A model generated the notes under the pieces. The model was not told the DNA's origin. It saw only the letters and a list, made by a program, of their open reading frames with translations, and did no database searches. A program made the position numbers and the translations under genes. From Halalkalibacter alkalisediminis (GTDB taxonomy: Bacteria; Bacillota; Bacilli; Bacillales; Bacillaceae_D), in the NCBI RefSeq assembly GCF_028610705.1, contig NZ_JAQQWT010000003.1, forward strand, positions 377,759-441,758: a stretch of 64,000 bases of DNA. The letters run 5' to 3'. Below, piece by piece: positions 26,828 through 35,979 of the stretch; positions within the stretch are counted from its first letter, which is position 1, and each line of letters starts with the position of its first letter.

Positions 26828-26988
26828 GACATGATCACTCCTACATTCTCGTACAATGTACACTATTTCTAATTATACCAATCGATTAGAAGTCAAGCAA
26901 CAACTCTCTTTCGCTTTAGTATCGTATTGTTCGTTTTTTGATTACTTAAATTTGGGCTCTGTTTACTATCTCACTTAGTAAACTATTG

Positions 26989-26996
26989 CATACAGT
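26989..26996 (+). promoter_or_regulatory. Possible sporulation-type -10 element before the YjcZ-like gene
   Basis: CATACAGT, 33-40 bases upstream of the YjcZ-like gene, resembles the -10 of SigE promoters (CATACAnT). The corresponding -35 (ACTATCT around 26965) is a poor match, so this is only suggestive of mother-cell expression. Confidence 0.3.
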
Positions 26997-27029
26997 GAGA
27001 GTATCTTCTCTGAAAGGTAGGTTTTCTTC

Positions 27030-27290
27030 ATGTATAATTTTGGTGACCCAATGACTGGCACTGGATTTGGAACAGGGTTTGATACGGGGTATGACTATGG
27101 TGCAGGGTACGGTACGGATTGTGGAGCACCAGTAGTAGCGGGTACAGGGTACGGCTACGGGGCACCTGTCGCTGGATACGCAGCTCCAGCTACTGGATTT
27201 GGTACAGGACGAGGGTTTGCGTTAATTGTTGTTCTTTTTATCTTGTTAGTGATTATTGGAGCTTCTTGGGCTACTCCGGGAACCGTATAG
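27030..27290 (+). CDS. YjcZ-family small sporulation-type protein with Gly/Tyr-rich N-terminus
   Basis: 86 residues. The last third, GFALIVVLFILLVIIGASW, is the hydrophobic signature of the YjcZ/YosZ family of tiny sporulation-associated membrane proteins. In this copy it is preceded by about 60 residues rich in glycine, tyrosine and alanine with short repeats (GTGFGTGFDTG, GYGYGAPVAGY, GTGYG). A start with AAAGGTAGG upstream and a perfect terminator downstream indicate a single-gene transcript. Role unknown; the family is usually linked to spore coat or forespore. The extended low-complexity N-terminus is longer than the 25-50 residues common in the family. Confidence 0.8.
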   Translation: MYNFGDPMTGTGFGTGFDTGYDYGAGYGTDCGAPVVAGTGYGYGAPVAGYAAPATGFGTGRGFALIVVLFILLVIIGASWATPGTV

Positions 27291-27299
27291 AACAAAAAA

Positions 27300-27326
27300 G
27301 GAGGGCGTTCTCTTTAGACGCCCTCC
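27300..27326. terminator. Terminator between the YjcZ-like gene and yqxA
   Basis: GGAGGGCGT pairs with ACGCCCTCC; an AACAAAAAAG tract on the left supplies a T-run for the minus strand, so it can serve the yqxA side too. Confidence 0.75.
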
Positions 27327-27336
27327 TCCATACCAT

Positions 27337-27696
27337 TCACTCTTTTTCATTTCCATTTAGAACATGATTAACAAATGACATCACTTGAGACAATAAGCTT
27401 CGACTTGCTTGATTCATTCCTTCAGCAATATAGCTTCCCATATCAGAAAAGAAATTAAATCTACCTACCTCTTCTACTTTTTTCCGTTTTTCAGCAAGTT
27501 CATCTTTCGATGGCGTACCTATTTCTAACTCATTGACTTGCGTTTTTTGATCGATAACTTTCTTTTCGTTCTTCTCAACAACAAGGGGAACAGGCTGCGA
27601 GATTCCAAGCTCTTCATTCATGATCTGAACTCCAAATAATGCTCCAAATAAAATTAGTAGCCCTATAAGCGAAATCCGCACAGCTAGCCTTTTCAA
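27337..27696 (-). CDS. YqxA-like protein (DUF3679)
   Basis: 119 residues. One N-terminal membrane segment (ISLIGLLILFGALFGVQIM) is followed by a charged, helical extracytoplasmic part (EKRKKVEEVGRFNFFSD). Between spoIIP and lepA, Bacillus subtilis carries yqxA at this exact place, and size and topology agree. The stop-start gap to spoIIP is 12 bases, implying co-transcription in sporulation. The molecular function is unknown. It was assigned by position and topology more than by sequence motifs. Confidence 0.75.
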   Translation of the reverse strand: MKRLAVRISLIGLLILFGALFGVQIMNEELGISQPVPLVVEKNEKKVIDQKTQVNELEIGTPSKDELAEKRKKVEEVGRFNFFSDMGSYIAEGMNQASRSLLSQVMSFVNHVLNGNEKE

Positions 27697-27708
27697 CTAA
27701 ATCTCCCC

Positions 27709-28881
27709 CTATTGTCCGTCTACTGCTTCCGAGCTAAAGTAATACTCTGCAAATACTTCTGCCATCGCTTCTGCTGTTCGATACGTTTCGTCCAACGAAT
27801 TGTAAAGTCCACCCATTTCAATCAATACTGAATTTGATGATAAGTCTTGGTTATAAACCCCATTTGATCCAGGTGTATCTTTAAGAATGACACCACGACT
27901 TAATCCAGGATACTGTTCTTCAAGCAAATTATGAAGCTCTTTTGCTAACTGTAAGTTTTGTTGATGGTTACTGTGTCTACCCCCTATAACAAATACGGTA
28001 CGAGCATATTCCACACCATTGATTTTTACTGTAGTTCTTTCTCTTGGGATAGTATCTCTGTGTAAATCAAAGAAAAATTGCAAGTCATCATTGTTTGCCA
28101 TCGCTTCTTTTACATACTCTCGAGAAGCATCATATGATTGCGAATACTGCCAACTTCGTCCTTCGACAGTAGCTTGAATATCTCGTTCCTCTACTTTCGT
28201 ACCTATTCCACGTTTTTCAAGCTCTTGAGATAATTTCTCCCCAACTAACGTTATATTAATTTTCTTATGAAATGCCTCATTTGGTTTATCTGTTTCAAGC
28301 TCCGGTAAAAATGATTCATAGTTATGTGAATGCATGATATGAACCACTTTTTGACCGTCTGTTGTTCCTCGAGATTGCTTAGCTTCTTTTTCTAATTCTT
28401 CTAATTTGGCTAAACTTTCCTGGGTAGCTTCACGTTCGGCCATAATGACATCCATCGGCGGAGCGGACTCAATTGGTAAATTCGTATAGTCTGTTCCTTC
28501 CCCCGCTACAATGATTTGCCCATCAAACAACGAAAATCCCGGTAATTCACGACCAAGTAAACTTCTAGGATCATTTGGGTTAATACTTGTTGCCACTTGA
28601 AACGCTAAATTAGATAGACTCGGTGGCTGACTATCTTCTGGTAACACTTGTGTGAAAAATTTATTTTCCATTCCGAGGACATAAACAAAATCTTCACCAC
28701 TAATACCTGTTGCCCATTCATGCACTTGATTGGATGCTAATCCATATCCTGGTTCAAAAGAGGTTAACATTCCCGTAAAAATAAATAATGCCACCATTCC
28801 GATAATGGTCATTACAATTAGTCGTTTAAAGCTCGTCCGATTTATTGAAACCGTGAAGCTACGAATTTGTCTTCTTTTCAT
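27709..28881 (-). CDS. spoIIP: Stage II sporulation protein P
   Basis: 390 residues. Peptidoglycan amidase/endopeptidase of the SpoIID-SpoIIM-SpoIIP engulfment complex. An N-terminal membrane anchor (LIVMTIIGMVALFIFTGML) is followed by a linker and the amidase domain with VHIMHSHNYESFLPE (zinc-binding histidines), FFFDLHRDTIPRE, VIGGRHSNHQQN and LIEMGGLYNSLDETYRTAE. Size and order match the Bacillus protein. It lies downstream of gpr beyond a terminator, so it has its own promoter, expected to be SigE-dependent. yqxA follows. Confidence 0.97.
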   Translation of the reverse strand: MKRRQIRSFTVSINRTSFKRLIVMTIIGMVALFIFTGMLTSFEPGYGLASNQVHEWATGISGEDFVYVLGMENKFFTQVLPEDSQPPSLSNLAFQVATSINPNDPRSLLGRELPGFSLFDGQIIVAGEGTDYTNLPIESAPPMDVIMAEREATQESLAKLEELEKEAKQSRGTTDGQKVVHIMHSHNYESFLPELETDKPNEAFHKKINITLVGEKLSQELEKRGIGTKVEERDIQATVEGRSWQYSQSYDASREYVKEAMANNDDLQFFFDLHRDTIPRERTTVKINGVEYARTVFVIGGRHSNHQQNLQLAKELHNLLEEQYPGLSRGVILKDTPGSNGVYNQDLSSNSVLIEMGGLYNSLDETYRTAEAMAEVFAEYYFSSEAVDGQ

Positions 28882-29016
28882 GGTCTCATCCCTTCTCCTC
28901 GTGAAATAAACTTGTCCATTGAAACCTTGTCCACTGCTGCAATGAAAGGAGTTTCTACCTCACTAATATGGGAAGCATGAGCCTTATAGAACCTTTATTT
29001 TTGTTTTGATCAAAAA

Positions 29017-29041
29017 AACCCCAACTCGAACAGTTGAGGTT
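29017..29041. terminator. Terminator of gpr
   Basis: On the minus strand AACCTCAACT-GTTCG-AGTTGGGGTT is followed by TTTTTTG, a 10-bp stem with a 5-base loop directly after the gpr stop. Confidence 0.88.
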
Positions 29042-29051
29042 TAACCATTTT

Positions 29052-30167
29052 TTAGTGTGTGTAGGCACCAACATTTTCTTGATTAATTTTTTGATGAAGT
29101 GCTGCATTCAAACCTGTTGCTATGACATTAGCCATATCATCAATGAATACATCTACTTCCTTAGGTGTTACCATCAAATTATGACCAAGTGGAGCAAGAA
29201 CTTCGCGAATCAGTTGTCGTTTCTCTTGTTCAGGTAAATTACCAACCATCCCCATAATCGTTTCACGCTTTGCCTCATTCGGCAAATCTTCATCGGTTAA
29301 CTTCCGTTGTTCACCAAAGGTCATCCCTGCTGGAGCAAGGGCACGGGAAGGAGCACTTCCCTCTTTCATTTCTCGACCAAAATGTTTTAATACATAGTCA
29401 ATCGTGTCACTAGTAATAGATACAGCATCTACTACAGTCGGAATTCCTACTGCAATTACTGGAATCCCCAAAGCTTCCTTACTTAATTCTTTTCTTTTAT
29501 TTCCAACCCCACTTCCAGGGTGAATGCCTGTATCCGAGACTTGGATCGTAGCATTTACTCTTTCAATAGAACGTGAAGCTAATGCATCAATTGCAATCAC
29601 AAAATCAGGTTTTGTTTTTTCAATAATGCCATAAATGACATCACTTGTTTCTATACCTGTTAAACCCATAACACCCGGTGTAACAGCACTTACTGGACGA
29701 AATCCGTCTTGAACTTGCTCCGGAGCAAGTTCAAATAAATGTCTAGTAACAAGTAAATTTTCAACCGCAATAGGTCCTAATGCATCTGGTGTGACGTTCC
29801 AGTTACCAAGACCTACTACCAGACATGTATCCGTATCTTTAATTCCAATTTCTTTCATAAAAGCATGGAACTTTTCGGCAAAAACACGTTCCATTTTTTC
29901 TTGAATTTCTGTATCTTTTTTTCGAATACCTAGAGATTCAAAGGTGAGGTAATTTCCTTTTTTCTTCCCTAATCGTTTTGCACCCACTTCATCTATTATG
30001 ACATGGGTAACCGTGACATCATCAATGGTTTCTTCATTTATTTGAACCCCACTGACTTCCTTCGCGGTTTTACCACTTTTCTCCTCTTGTTCTATCACCA
30101 TTTGATGGGCTTCAACGGCTAGGTCCGTTCGAATTTGATATTGACTTAGATTTAATTGCTCAGTCAT
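29052..30167 (-). CDS. gpr: Germination protease
   Basis: 371 residues from the ATG at 30167, preceded by TAGGAGCG. Gpr degrades small acid-soluble spore proteins in the first minutes of germination. It is made as a zymogen whose N-terminal propeptide is removed; QIRTDLAVE near residue 10 is the autoprocessing region, which resembles the SASP cleavage site. Conserved blocks include [62 protein letters not shown] and [15 protein letters not shown]. It is divergent from rpsT, the standard Bacillus order. Confidence 0.97.
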   Translation of the reverse strand: MTEQLNLSQYQIRTDLAVEAHQMVIEQEEKSGKTAKEVSGVQINEETIDDVTVTHVIIDEVGAKRLGKKKGNYLTFESLGIRKKDTEIQEKMERVFAEKFHAFMKEIGIKDTDTCLVVGLGNWNVTPDALGPIAVENLLVTRHLFELAPEQVQDGFRPVSAVTPGVMGLTGIETSDVIYGIIEKTKPDFVIAIDALASRSIERVNATIQVSDTGIHPGSGVGNKRKELSKEALGIPVIAVGIPTVVDAVSITSDTIDYVLKHFGREMKEGSAPSRALAPAGMTFGEQRKLTDEDLPNEAKRETIMGMVGNLPEQEKRQLIREVLAPLGHNLMVTPKEVDVFIDDMANVIATGLNAALHQKINQENVGAYTH

Positions 30168-30239
30168 TATATTCACGCTCCTACTATAGAATCTCTTTGA
30201 TGGTAGTGTTTCCGGCACAGCTCGTTTTCATTCTGGCTA

Positions 30240-30268
30240 TTGCATTTTCTCGTCGAATTTGATAGAAT
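30240..30268 (+). promoter_or_regulatory. SigA promoter of rpsT
   Basis: TTGCAT and TAGAAT are separated by exactly 17 bases, 122 bases upstream of the rpsT start. This leaves a leader of about 115 bases, which could carry autoregulation by S20; no specific leader fold was identified. Confidence 0.55.
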
Positions 30269-30389
30269 GCAATTTGTTGTATGAATGATACATTATGTGT
30301 CAACCGTACCTTGAACAAGAAAGCGAAACCGTTCATAATAGATGGACTGGGATCAAAACCTGAACAACATTTCTTAGGAGGTGAAAGAT

Positions 30390-30656
30390 ATGCCAAATAT
30401 TAAATCTGCAATTAAGCGTGTAAAAACAGCTGATAAGCGTCGTGCTCAAAATATCTCTGTAAAATCTGCTCTACGTACTGCAATCAAGAACTTTGAAGCA
30501 ACAGTAGAAGCTGGTGATGTGGAAGTAGCTAAAGCAGCTTATACTGAAGCAAGCAAAAAGCTTGATAAAGCAGCTAACAAAGGCCTTATCCATAAAAATG
30601 CAGCATCTCGTCAAAAGTCTCGTCTTGCTAAAAAGCTTAACGGACTTTCTGCATAA
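30390..30656 (+). CDS. rpsT: 30S ribosomal protein S20
   Basis: 88 residues from the ATG at 30390; TAGGAGGTGA lies six bases upstream, which fixes the start (an upstream in-frame GTG sits inside the ribosome binding site). The basic three-helix protein has [20 protein letters not shown], then [16 protein letters not shown] and the C-terminal [17 protein letters not shown]. It binds the 5' domain of 16S rRNA. It is monocistronic, with a strong terminator, and divergent from gpr. Confidence 0.98.
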   Translation: MPNIKSAIKRVKTADKRRAQNISVKSALRTAIKNFEATVEAGDVEVAKAAYTEASKKLDKAANKGLIHKNAASRQKSRLAKKLNGLSA

Positions 30657-30673
30657 GACATTAAGCCGATTAG

Positions 30674-30707
30674 AAAAAAACACACGACTCTTTCGTGTGT
30701 TTTTTTC
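30674..30707. terminator. Bidirectional terminator between rpsT and holA
   Basis: AAAAAAACACACGA / TCGTGTGTTTTTTT, a 14-bp stem with a 5-base loop and T-runs on both strands, between convergent genes. Confidence 0.92.
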
Positions 30708-30711
30708 TTAT

Positions 30712-31740
30712 TCATTTAGTATTTAGTGTAGCCAATTTCATCAAGAGCAACTCCACAGCTAGTGTTTTTTCCATCTTTCCTGACTTAATTGCATAATCCG
30801 TGTCTGCAGCTCCTTCGAGTAATCGAAGCAAATGCTTATCCTCAAACCGATTTACTTGCTGACTTGCAAGTTTTACTACATATGGATGTAATTTCAATTG
30901 AGAGGCCATATCTCTTTGAGAATAAGATCGTCGACTCATTTCTTTCACTTGATAGTAAATACGTAATTGCCTCGCAATCAAAGAAAGTAATTTTAATGGT
31001 TCTTCTTTTTGTTTCAACAGATCGTGATAAATGATTAAAGCTTTATCTAATTGATTCTTTACAGCAAAATCAATTAGAGCAAAAACATCTTGTTCTAACG
31101 AACGAGCGACTAAAAGGTCTACTATTTCTCCATTTACAACTCCATCATTCCCAACGTACAAAGCCAGCTTTTCCATTTCCGAAACCAATAGAAGGAGTTG
31201 GGCTCCAAGGCGTTCTACTAATCGTTCTTTTCCATCTTCAGAGAAAGAAAAACCTTTCATTTTAGCTTGAGCATCGAGCCACTGTGACAACATCTTCTCA
31301 TCAAAGGGACAACATTCAACAACAGCAGCTTTTTTTTTCAATTCCTTTGTTATCTTTTTTCTTTCATCTAATTTCTCGTAAGGCGTTAGAAAAATCAGGA
31401 TCGACTCAGGTGAAGGATGTTCTATGTATTGCTGTAGTCGAGTTACATCATGATCCAATTTCGCCTCTTGTTTTTGCGTCGTCACCAAGGAAAAGTCTTT
31501 TACCACTACGACCTTTTTCCCTCCGAAGAAAGGAAAAGTTTCTGCCTCCTCAAGCGCAATATCTAAGAGCGTATCTTGCAAACTAAAAGAAATAAGATTA
31601 GGGTCATCTTGAGATCCAACTGTTTGCTTAATAATGTCTAAAACTAAATCTTCCATTAAGTAGGTTTGAGTTCCGTACATAAAATAAATCGGTCTGATAT
31701 CGCCTCTTTTTACCTCTTTTTTTATTGCTAAATATGACAT
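30712..31740 (-). CDS. holA: DNA polymerase III delta subunit
   Basis: 342 residues. HolA opens the sliding clamp within the clamp loader. The AAA+-like N-terminal domain shows YFMYGTQTYLMED, FPFFGGKKVVVVKDFSLV and ILIFLTPYEKLDERKK. Helical domains II and III follow, with VSEMEKLALYVG, DVFALIDFAVKNQLDKAL and LSLIARQLRIYYQVK. As usual for delta, it lacks a Walker A motif. It is yqeN of Bacillus subtilis, between rpsT and yqzM. A 407-base spacer lies upstream. Confidence 0.95.
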   Translation of the reverse strand: MSYLAIKKEVKRGDIRPIYFMYGTQTYLMEDLVLDIIKQTVGSQDDPNLISFSLQDTLLDIALEEAETFPFFGGKKVVVVKDFSLVTTQKQEAKLDHDVTRLQQYIEHPSPESILIFLTPYEKLDERKKITKELKKKAAVVECCPFDEKMLSQWLDAQAKMKGFSFSEDGKERLVERLGAQLLLLVSEMEKLALYVGNDGVVNGEIVDLLVARSLEQDVFALIDFAVKNQLDKALIIYHDLLKQKEEPLKLLSLIARQLRIYYQVKEMSRRSYSQRDMASQLKLHPYVVKLASQQVNRFEDKHLLRLLEGAADTDYAIKSGKMEKTLAVELLLMKLATLNTK

Positions 31741-32147
31741 AGATAATTCCTCATTTTCACTTGCATAATTCCCTCAGATTGGAGAAACTACGCAATAGAT
31801 TATATACTTGTCCTCTTTAAAGAATAGACAAAGTATATCAAAAAAACAAGAAATATGAGAAAGGGGCCTAGCCCGTAGATGCCAGACCCCCATTTATGAT
31901 AAACGCCATAGAAGAAGATCCCGGGATGCCTTATCTACGACGATAACCACTACCTCTTTCACTATTTATGATATCCTATGCAAAGCAATCTTATAGGTGA
32001 CAACTCTTTACAGACGAACCAACGAAGTCAAGACTTTCTAACAATTTCTTGAACAATGTTGGTGCTCGTTCTTAAAAACCAAAAGAATCGAACTAGCAAT
32101 TTTAGAGCCCATCCCTTATACTTAATTTGTTAAAGGAGGAATGTCTG
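31741..32147. other. Spacer between holA and yqzM, no gene recognised
   Basis: About 400 bases without an open frame of note. It holds a C/G-rich patch near 31863-31891 in which GGGG and CCCC could pair, a TATAAT-like sequence for holA near 31800 and, at its right end, the AAAGGAGG site of yqzM. I see no tRNA, riboswitch or known RNA fold, and none of the frames resembles a known protein. Confidence 0.5.
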
Positions 32148-32282
32148 ATGCATTTTGAAAAAGAAGTACAATGTAAACGAAACGATGCTATTGATTCTGC
32201 TGTCGGGTTTATCATTCCTTTTGGTTTCTTCGCTACATTATTCATCATCGCTACAATTGTTGATGTATTTAGCGGTTTCTAA
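32148..32282 (+). CDS. yqzM: YqzM family small membrane protein
   Basis: 44 residues from the ATG at 32148, with AAAGGAGG eight bases upstream. The charged N-terminus (HFEKEVQCKRNDAIDSAVG) leads into one membrane helix (FIIPFGFFATLFIIATIVDVF). The same tiny gene lies between comEC and holA in Bacillus subtilis, transcribed opposite to both, exactly as here. Function unknown. It ends 22 bases before a bidirectional terminator shared with comEC. Confidence 0.88.
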   Translation: MHFEKEVQCKRNDAIDSAVGFIIPFGFFATLFIIATIVDVFSGF

Positions 32283-32303
32283 TTAAAATAAGCCTGATAA
32301 CCT

Positions 32304-32336
32304 AAAAAGAGGATGATTTTCAATCATCCTCTTTTT
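32304..32336. terminator. Bidirectional terminator between yqzM and comEC
   Basis: AAAAGAGGATGATT / AATCATCCTCTTTT with a TTC loop and a T-run. It overlaps the last bases of comEC on the minus strand. Confidence 0.9.
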
Positions 32337-34656
32337 ATTGTTCAATCGCTGTTTTCACTTTAATTTTTTTATTTTTAAATTTTAACTCTATTGCACCAAA
32401 AATGTCCGTTCTTAAGATTACCATCTCCCGTTCCTCTAAGCGCTCAATTACTTCAGGGTGAGGGTGTCCAAAACGATTGTTTCGTCCGGCTGAAATTAAA
32501 ACGATTTTTGGGTTAAGAAGTGTTAAAAATGCTTCTGTCGTTGATGTCCGGCTGCCATGGTGTCCGGCTTTTAATACATCTACTTTTAAGTTGGGATAAT
32601 TAGAAATAATTCTTCTTTCACCACTTTCCTCTAGATCACCAGTAAATAAAAAAGAAAGCCCCTCAATCTCCATATATAAAACAATAGAACGATCATTCAA
32701 GTTTTGTTCTGTTCCATTTGGAGACAGAATAAAAAATGTAGCTCCACCATCTTTCCAACTCTCTCCTTCTTTAACAAATTTAATGTTCGTCTTGTGACGG
32801 GCAAAATTAGTTAACAATTCCCTTTCAAATTCACCGTCCACACTCCCTTGACCATAATAAACTTCCTTAACTGTAACTGTTTTTAAAAGCGCCTCTGCAC
32901 CACCTATATGATCCATATGCCCATGAGTTAAAATAAGTTTATCTATTCGAGATATCCCAGTTGCCTTCAATGCCGGAACAACAATATCAGTTCCCACTTC
33001 AAACGGTCTAATTCGATTTCTCCATTCCTCATTTGAAAAAGAGATTGTTCCACCAACATCAATAAGATAAATCGATTTACGGTGAGGTAATTCAATTAAA
33101 ATACTATCCCCTTGACCAACATCAATCATTGTTACTTTCGTTCTTGGGTCTGTATAAGGGAGCACAAGTTGGATGGTAACTACTAAACTTAATACAGCGA
33201 TTGGCTTTTTCCACCAACCTCTCATTCCCTTTTCCCACATTAAACAACCAAAAAATACACATAGATAATAAGCAAACACAAGAATCATCGAAGGTTTGCC
33301 GACAACAATTGAAGTAAATCTGACATCCGCGCATATTTTTAGTATTTGATGAATAAATGGAAAAACAAACTCAAGCAATAAAAGAGGATAATTAAAAGCA
33401 TAAGGAACAGAAAAGGATAGAAAGAACGAGATTAAAGTTAGGGGTAAAACAAATAAGGTAATAAAAGGAATGTAAATCAAATTTAATGGAATGGCTAACA
33501 GGGTCAGTTCAAACGTATGAAGAAGCAATAGAGGAAATGACAAACATTGAGACAGTAAAGTTACCGCTAATAATTGAGAAAAGCGAGTGACATACCTCTT
33601 TTGAATGATAGGCGCTGAAATAATTAATCCAAAAGAAATAAGAAACGACAATTGAAAGCCTAGGTGAAAGAGAGCCAGTGGTTTCATAAATAAATAACTA
33701 AGATAAACGATTGAAATCCCGGTTAAAGGAGATACCCTAGTTTTTAATCGCAAACAAATCAAAATGACCATAGCCATAATGGCTGCCCTTATCACCGAGG
33801 GAGCAGCTCCAGCAATTACGATATAAAAGGGTAGTATCACGAGCAGGACATCAATCGTCCTCTCTCTTATCAGCCCAACTCTAAGCAATGTATAAAAAAG
33901 CATCGTTACAATCATGCCAACATGCATACCAGATACAGCCAATAAATGAATAACCCCAAGACGTTGGTATGCTTCCATAACATCACCATCTATCGACGAT
34001 CGATCTCCAAACAATAAAGCATTCATAATTCCACTAAACTCCGGATGGACGTGTTGTTCAACTTTTCGGATTTGAGCTTGCCTCCAACGCTGTAAACCTA
34101 AAAAGAGATTCCCTTCTGTTTTCTTGCACTGTATCCCTTCACGATTTGGTCTTAGGATCCAAAATATGGTTTGCTCCTTTAAATAGCTTTGGTAATCAAA
34201 TTGACCAAAATTTGTTGATGGAAGAGGACTCGTTAAATTTCCAGTAATCATACAAGCATCTCCAAGTTCGAGTTGTTTCAACCTGTCCTGATCACCTCGT
34301 TCATATAAAAATGCTTGTACTTGAATAACCTCACTCAAGTTAGTCTTTAAACGTAAGGACATAGTATCTCCGTCTATTATAGGCATTGCCTGAACCACAC
34401 CAAATATACTTTGTATGCCCTCTTCATAGGCCGTTAGTGGCTGATTCCAAGCTAAGCACCCATTTAAGTAATAGATAATGAATGGAATCGTAATGAAAAT
34501 GATTCTTTTCTTTATAAAAGAACGTTGAATGAAACAAAAAAATAGAAAGAAAACCAAAATGAGGAGATAAAGAGGGCTCGATCCACGGAGGGCAAGAAAC
34601 AGACCGAGCGTTGCAGAGAGAGGGATTAAGAAGAGAAATGGGCTTATTTCCCTCAC
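32335..34656 (-). CDS. comEC: Competence protein ComEC/Rec2, DNA uptake channel
   Basis: 773 residues, close to the family norm. The polytopic membrane protein carries single-stranded DNA across the membrane during transformation. Order: N-terminal membrane helices, a DUF4131-type extracellular region, the competence domain with LLFGDRSSIDGDVMEAYQRLGVIHLLAVSGMH split over about residues 210-245, further helices, and a C-terminal metallo-beta-lactamase-like domain with MIDVGQGDSILIELP, LTHGHMDHIGGAEAL, LFTGDLEESGE and LKAGHHGSRTST. The start overlaps the comEB stop by four bases. The intact length suggests that natural competence could be functional. Confidence 0.96.
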   Translation of the reverse strand: MREISPFLFLIPLSATLGLFLALRGSSPLYLLILVFFLFFCFIQRSFIKKRIIFITIPFIIYYLNGCLAWNQPLTAYEEGIQSIFGVVQAMPIIDGDTMSLRLKTNLSEVIQVQAFLYERGDQDRLKQLELGDACMITGNLTSPLPSTNFGQFDYQSYLKEQTIFWILRPNREGIQCKKTEGNLFLGLQRWRQAQIRKVEQHVHPEFSGIMNALLFGDRSSIDGDVMEAYQRLGVIHLLAVSGMHVGMIVTMLFYTLLRVGLIRERTIDVLLVILPFYIVIAGAAPSVIRAAIMAMVILICLRLKTRVSPLTGISIVYLSYLFMKPLALFHLGFQLSFLISFGLIISAPIIQKRYVTRFSQLLAVTLLSQCLSFPLLLLHTFELTLLAIPLNLIYIPFITLFVLPLTLISFFLSFSVPYAFNYPLLLLEFVFPFIHQILKICADVRFTSIVVGKPSMILVFAYYLCVFFGCLMWEKGMRGWWKKPIAVLSLVVTIQLVLPYTDPRTKVTMIDVGQGDSILIELPHRKSIYLIDVGGTISFSNEEWRNRIRPFEVGTDIVVPALKATGISRIDKLILTHGHMDHIGGAEALLKTVTVKEVYYGQGSVDGEFERELLTNFARHKTNIKFVKEGESWKDGGATFFILSPNGTEQNLNDRSIVLYMEIEGLSFLFTGDLEESGERRIISNYPNLKVDVLKAGHHGSRTSTTEAFLTLLNPKIVLISAGRNNRFGHPHPEVIERLEEREMVILRTDIFGAIELKFKNKKIKVKTAIEQ

Positions 34657-35231
34657 CCCTTATAAAAACTTTGTGTAAATAATTGAGTTGCTTGTTCTTT
34701 TAGTTGAAGGAGCTCGTCCTTTTCTAAACCAGCTTGATCTAATTTATTTAATAACGAAACAGTAAACTCCTTTTTTTCAAGATGAGACTGGTCTAGGCTT
34801 ACTTCTTCCAACTCAACCTTGACTACATGAATATTAGCTTCATGAAACATCTGCACGGCATAAGAATGATTTTTATAATCAGTGGCATAGTAGACGCTTT
34901 TTATTCCTGCTTGGATAATCGCTTTCGTACAATTCACACAAGGGAAATGAGTTACATATATTTCTGCCCCTTCAGTTGGTACACCAAATTTAGCACATTG
35001 TAATAAAGCATTTACTTCTGCGTGAATGGTTCTTATACAATGATTATCGACGACATAACAACCATCATCAATACAATGGGCTCCTCCTGAAACAGAACCA
35101 TTGTAACCACCAGCAATAATTCTCTTCTCTCTAACGATTGTCGCTCCTACCATCAAACGTGTACATGTACTTCTTAAGGCTAGTAAATGGCTTTGAGCCA
35201 TAAAATATTGATCCCACGATATTCGTTCCAT
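34653..35231 (-). CDS. comEB: ComE operon protein 2, dCMP/CMP deaminase family
   Basis: 192 residues. The zinc-dependent deaminase motif is complete: TIHAEVNALLQCAKFG (catalytic HAE) and FPCVNCTKAIIQAGIKSVYYAT (PCxxC). An N-terminal ATIVREKRIIAGGYNGSVSGGAHC and a further zinc-binding region match dCMP deaminases of the ComEB type. In Bacillus subtilis it is not needed for transformation although it sits between comEA and comEC, as it does here. It would supply dUMP for thymidylate synthesis. Confidence 0.95.
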   Translation of the reverse strand: MERISWDQYFMAQSHLLALRSTCTRLMVGATIVREKRIIAGGYNGSVSGGAHCIDDGCYVVDNHCIRTIHAEVNALLQCAKFGVPTEGAEIYVTHFPCVNCTKAIIQAGIKSVYYATDYKNHSYAVQMFHEANIHVVKVELEEVSLDQSHLEKKEFTVSLLNKLDQAGLEKDELLQLKEQATQLFTQSFYKG

Positions 35232-35294
35232 CTCATCCTCCTAAAACGTTATTAAGGTCAGTTTAGTGAAATGCCTGTCCACCGTCAATGCAAG

Positions 35295-35900
35295 TTAATG
35301 AAATATCATTAATTCTTCTAAAATCCCAATAGATTTAGGTCCAATTCCAGAAACATTTAACAAATCATTAATGTCAGTAAAGGGACCATGTTCATCACGA
35401 TAATTAATAATCGCCGCCGCCTTTGCAGGGCCTATGCCAGGAAGTTGCTCTAATGCCAGTGCATCTACCCGATTAATAGCCACTTTCCCATCTTGGCTAG
35501 TCGTTCCGGTCGTACTTTGGAAGTTCAGTACTTCTTCTCCCTGAAGTGGCACATAAATCACCATCTCATCTTGAATAAGTTGAGCCAGATTCAACCGATG
35601 CTCATCCGCCTCATTCAGAACACCTCCAGCTAAATCGATAGCATGATACACACGATCCCCGTGTTTTAATTCATATACTCCCGGTCGCGTAACGGCTCCT
35701 TTAATATCAACCATAATAATTGTCTCTTGATCTAATAAAGGAGGTTCCGTTTGCAAAGAAACAGGTTGTAATTCAGTTTGAAATAAGTCAACTATAGCTT
35801 CTTCTTCAGCATTACGGAAATGTACCAACAACACCACACTGACTAATAGTACTACAATTCCTGAAATCGCGACATATTGCTTTTTCACCATTATTATCAC
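35295..35900 (-). CDS. comEA: Competence protein ComEA, DNA receptor
   Basis: About 201 residues from the GTG at 35900, seven bases after AAGGAG; the ATG at 35891 is an alternative, and the frame stays open far upstream without protein-like sequence. ComEA binds double-stranded DNA at the cell surface. It has an N-terminal membrane anchor (YVAISGIVVLLVSVVLLVHF), a SLBB domain (MVDIKGAVTRPGVYELKHGDRVYHAIDLAGG) and a C-terminal helix-hairpin-helix pair (RVDALALEQLPGIGPAKAAAII, DLLNVSGIGPKSI). It is first in comEA-comEB-comEC and divergent from the gene at 35980. Confidence 0.95.
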   Translation of the reverse strand: MIIMVKKQYVAISGIVVLLVSVVLLVHFRNAEEEAIVDLFQTELQPVSLQTEPPLLDQETIIMVDIKGAVTRPGVYELKHGDRVYHAIDLAGGVLNEADEHRLNLAQLIQDEMVIYVPLQGEEVLNFQSTTGTTSQDGKVAINRVDALALEQLPGIGPAKAAAIINYRDEHGPFTDINDLLNVSGIGPKSIGILEELMIFH

Positions 35901-35979
35901 ACTCTTTCTCCTTAATTGAGTTATAATAAATCGAGAGAAACCATTTAAATTAGACATATATAAAGGAGTCGAACTAACT

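Noticed and set aside
27119..27367. A second coding frame overlapping the YjcZ-like gene
   Set aside because: Serine/arginine-rich translation without ribosome site; a shadow of the repetitive real gene.
30260..30290. SigG/SigF promoter of gpr (CATACAA on the minus strand)
   Set aside because: The -10-like CATACAA has no matching -35 at a suitable distance, so evidence is too weak.
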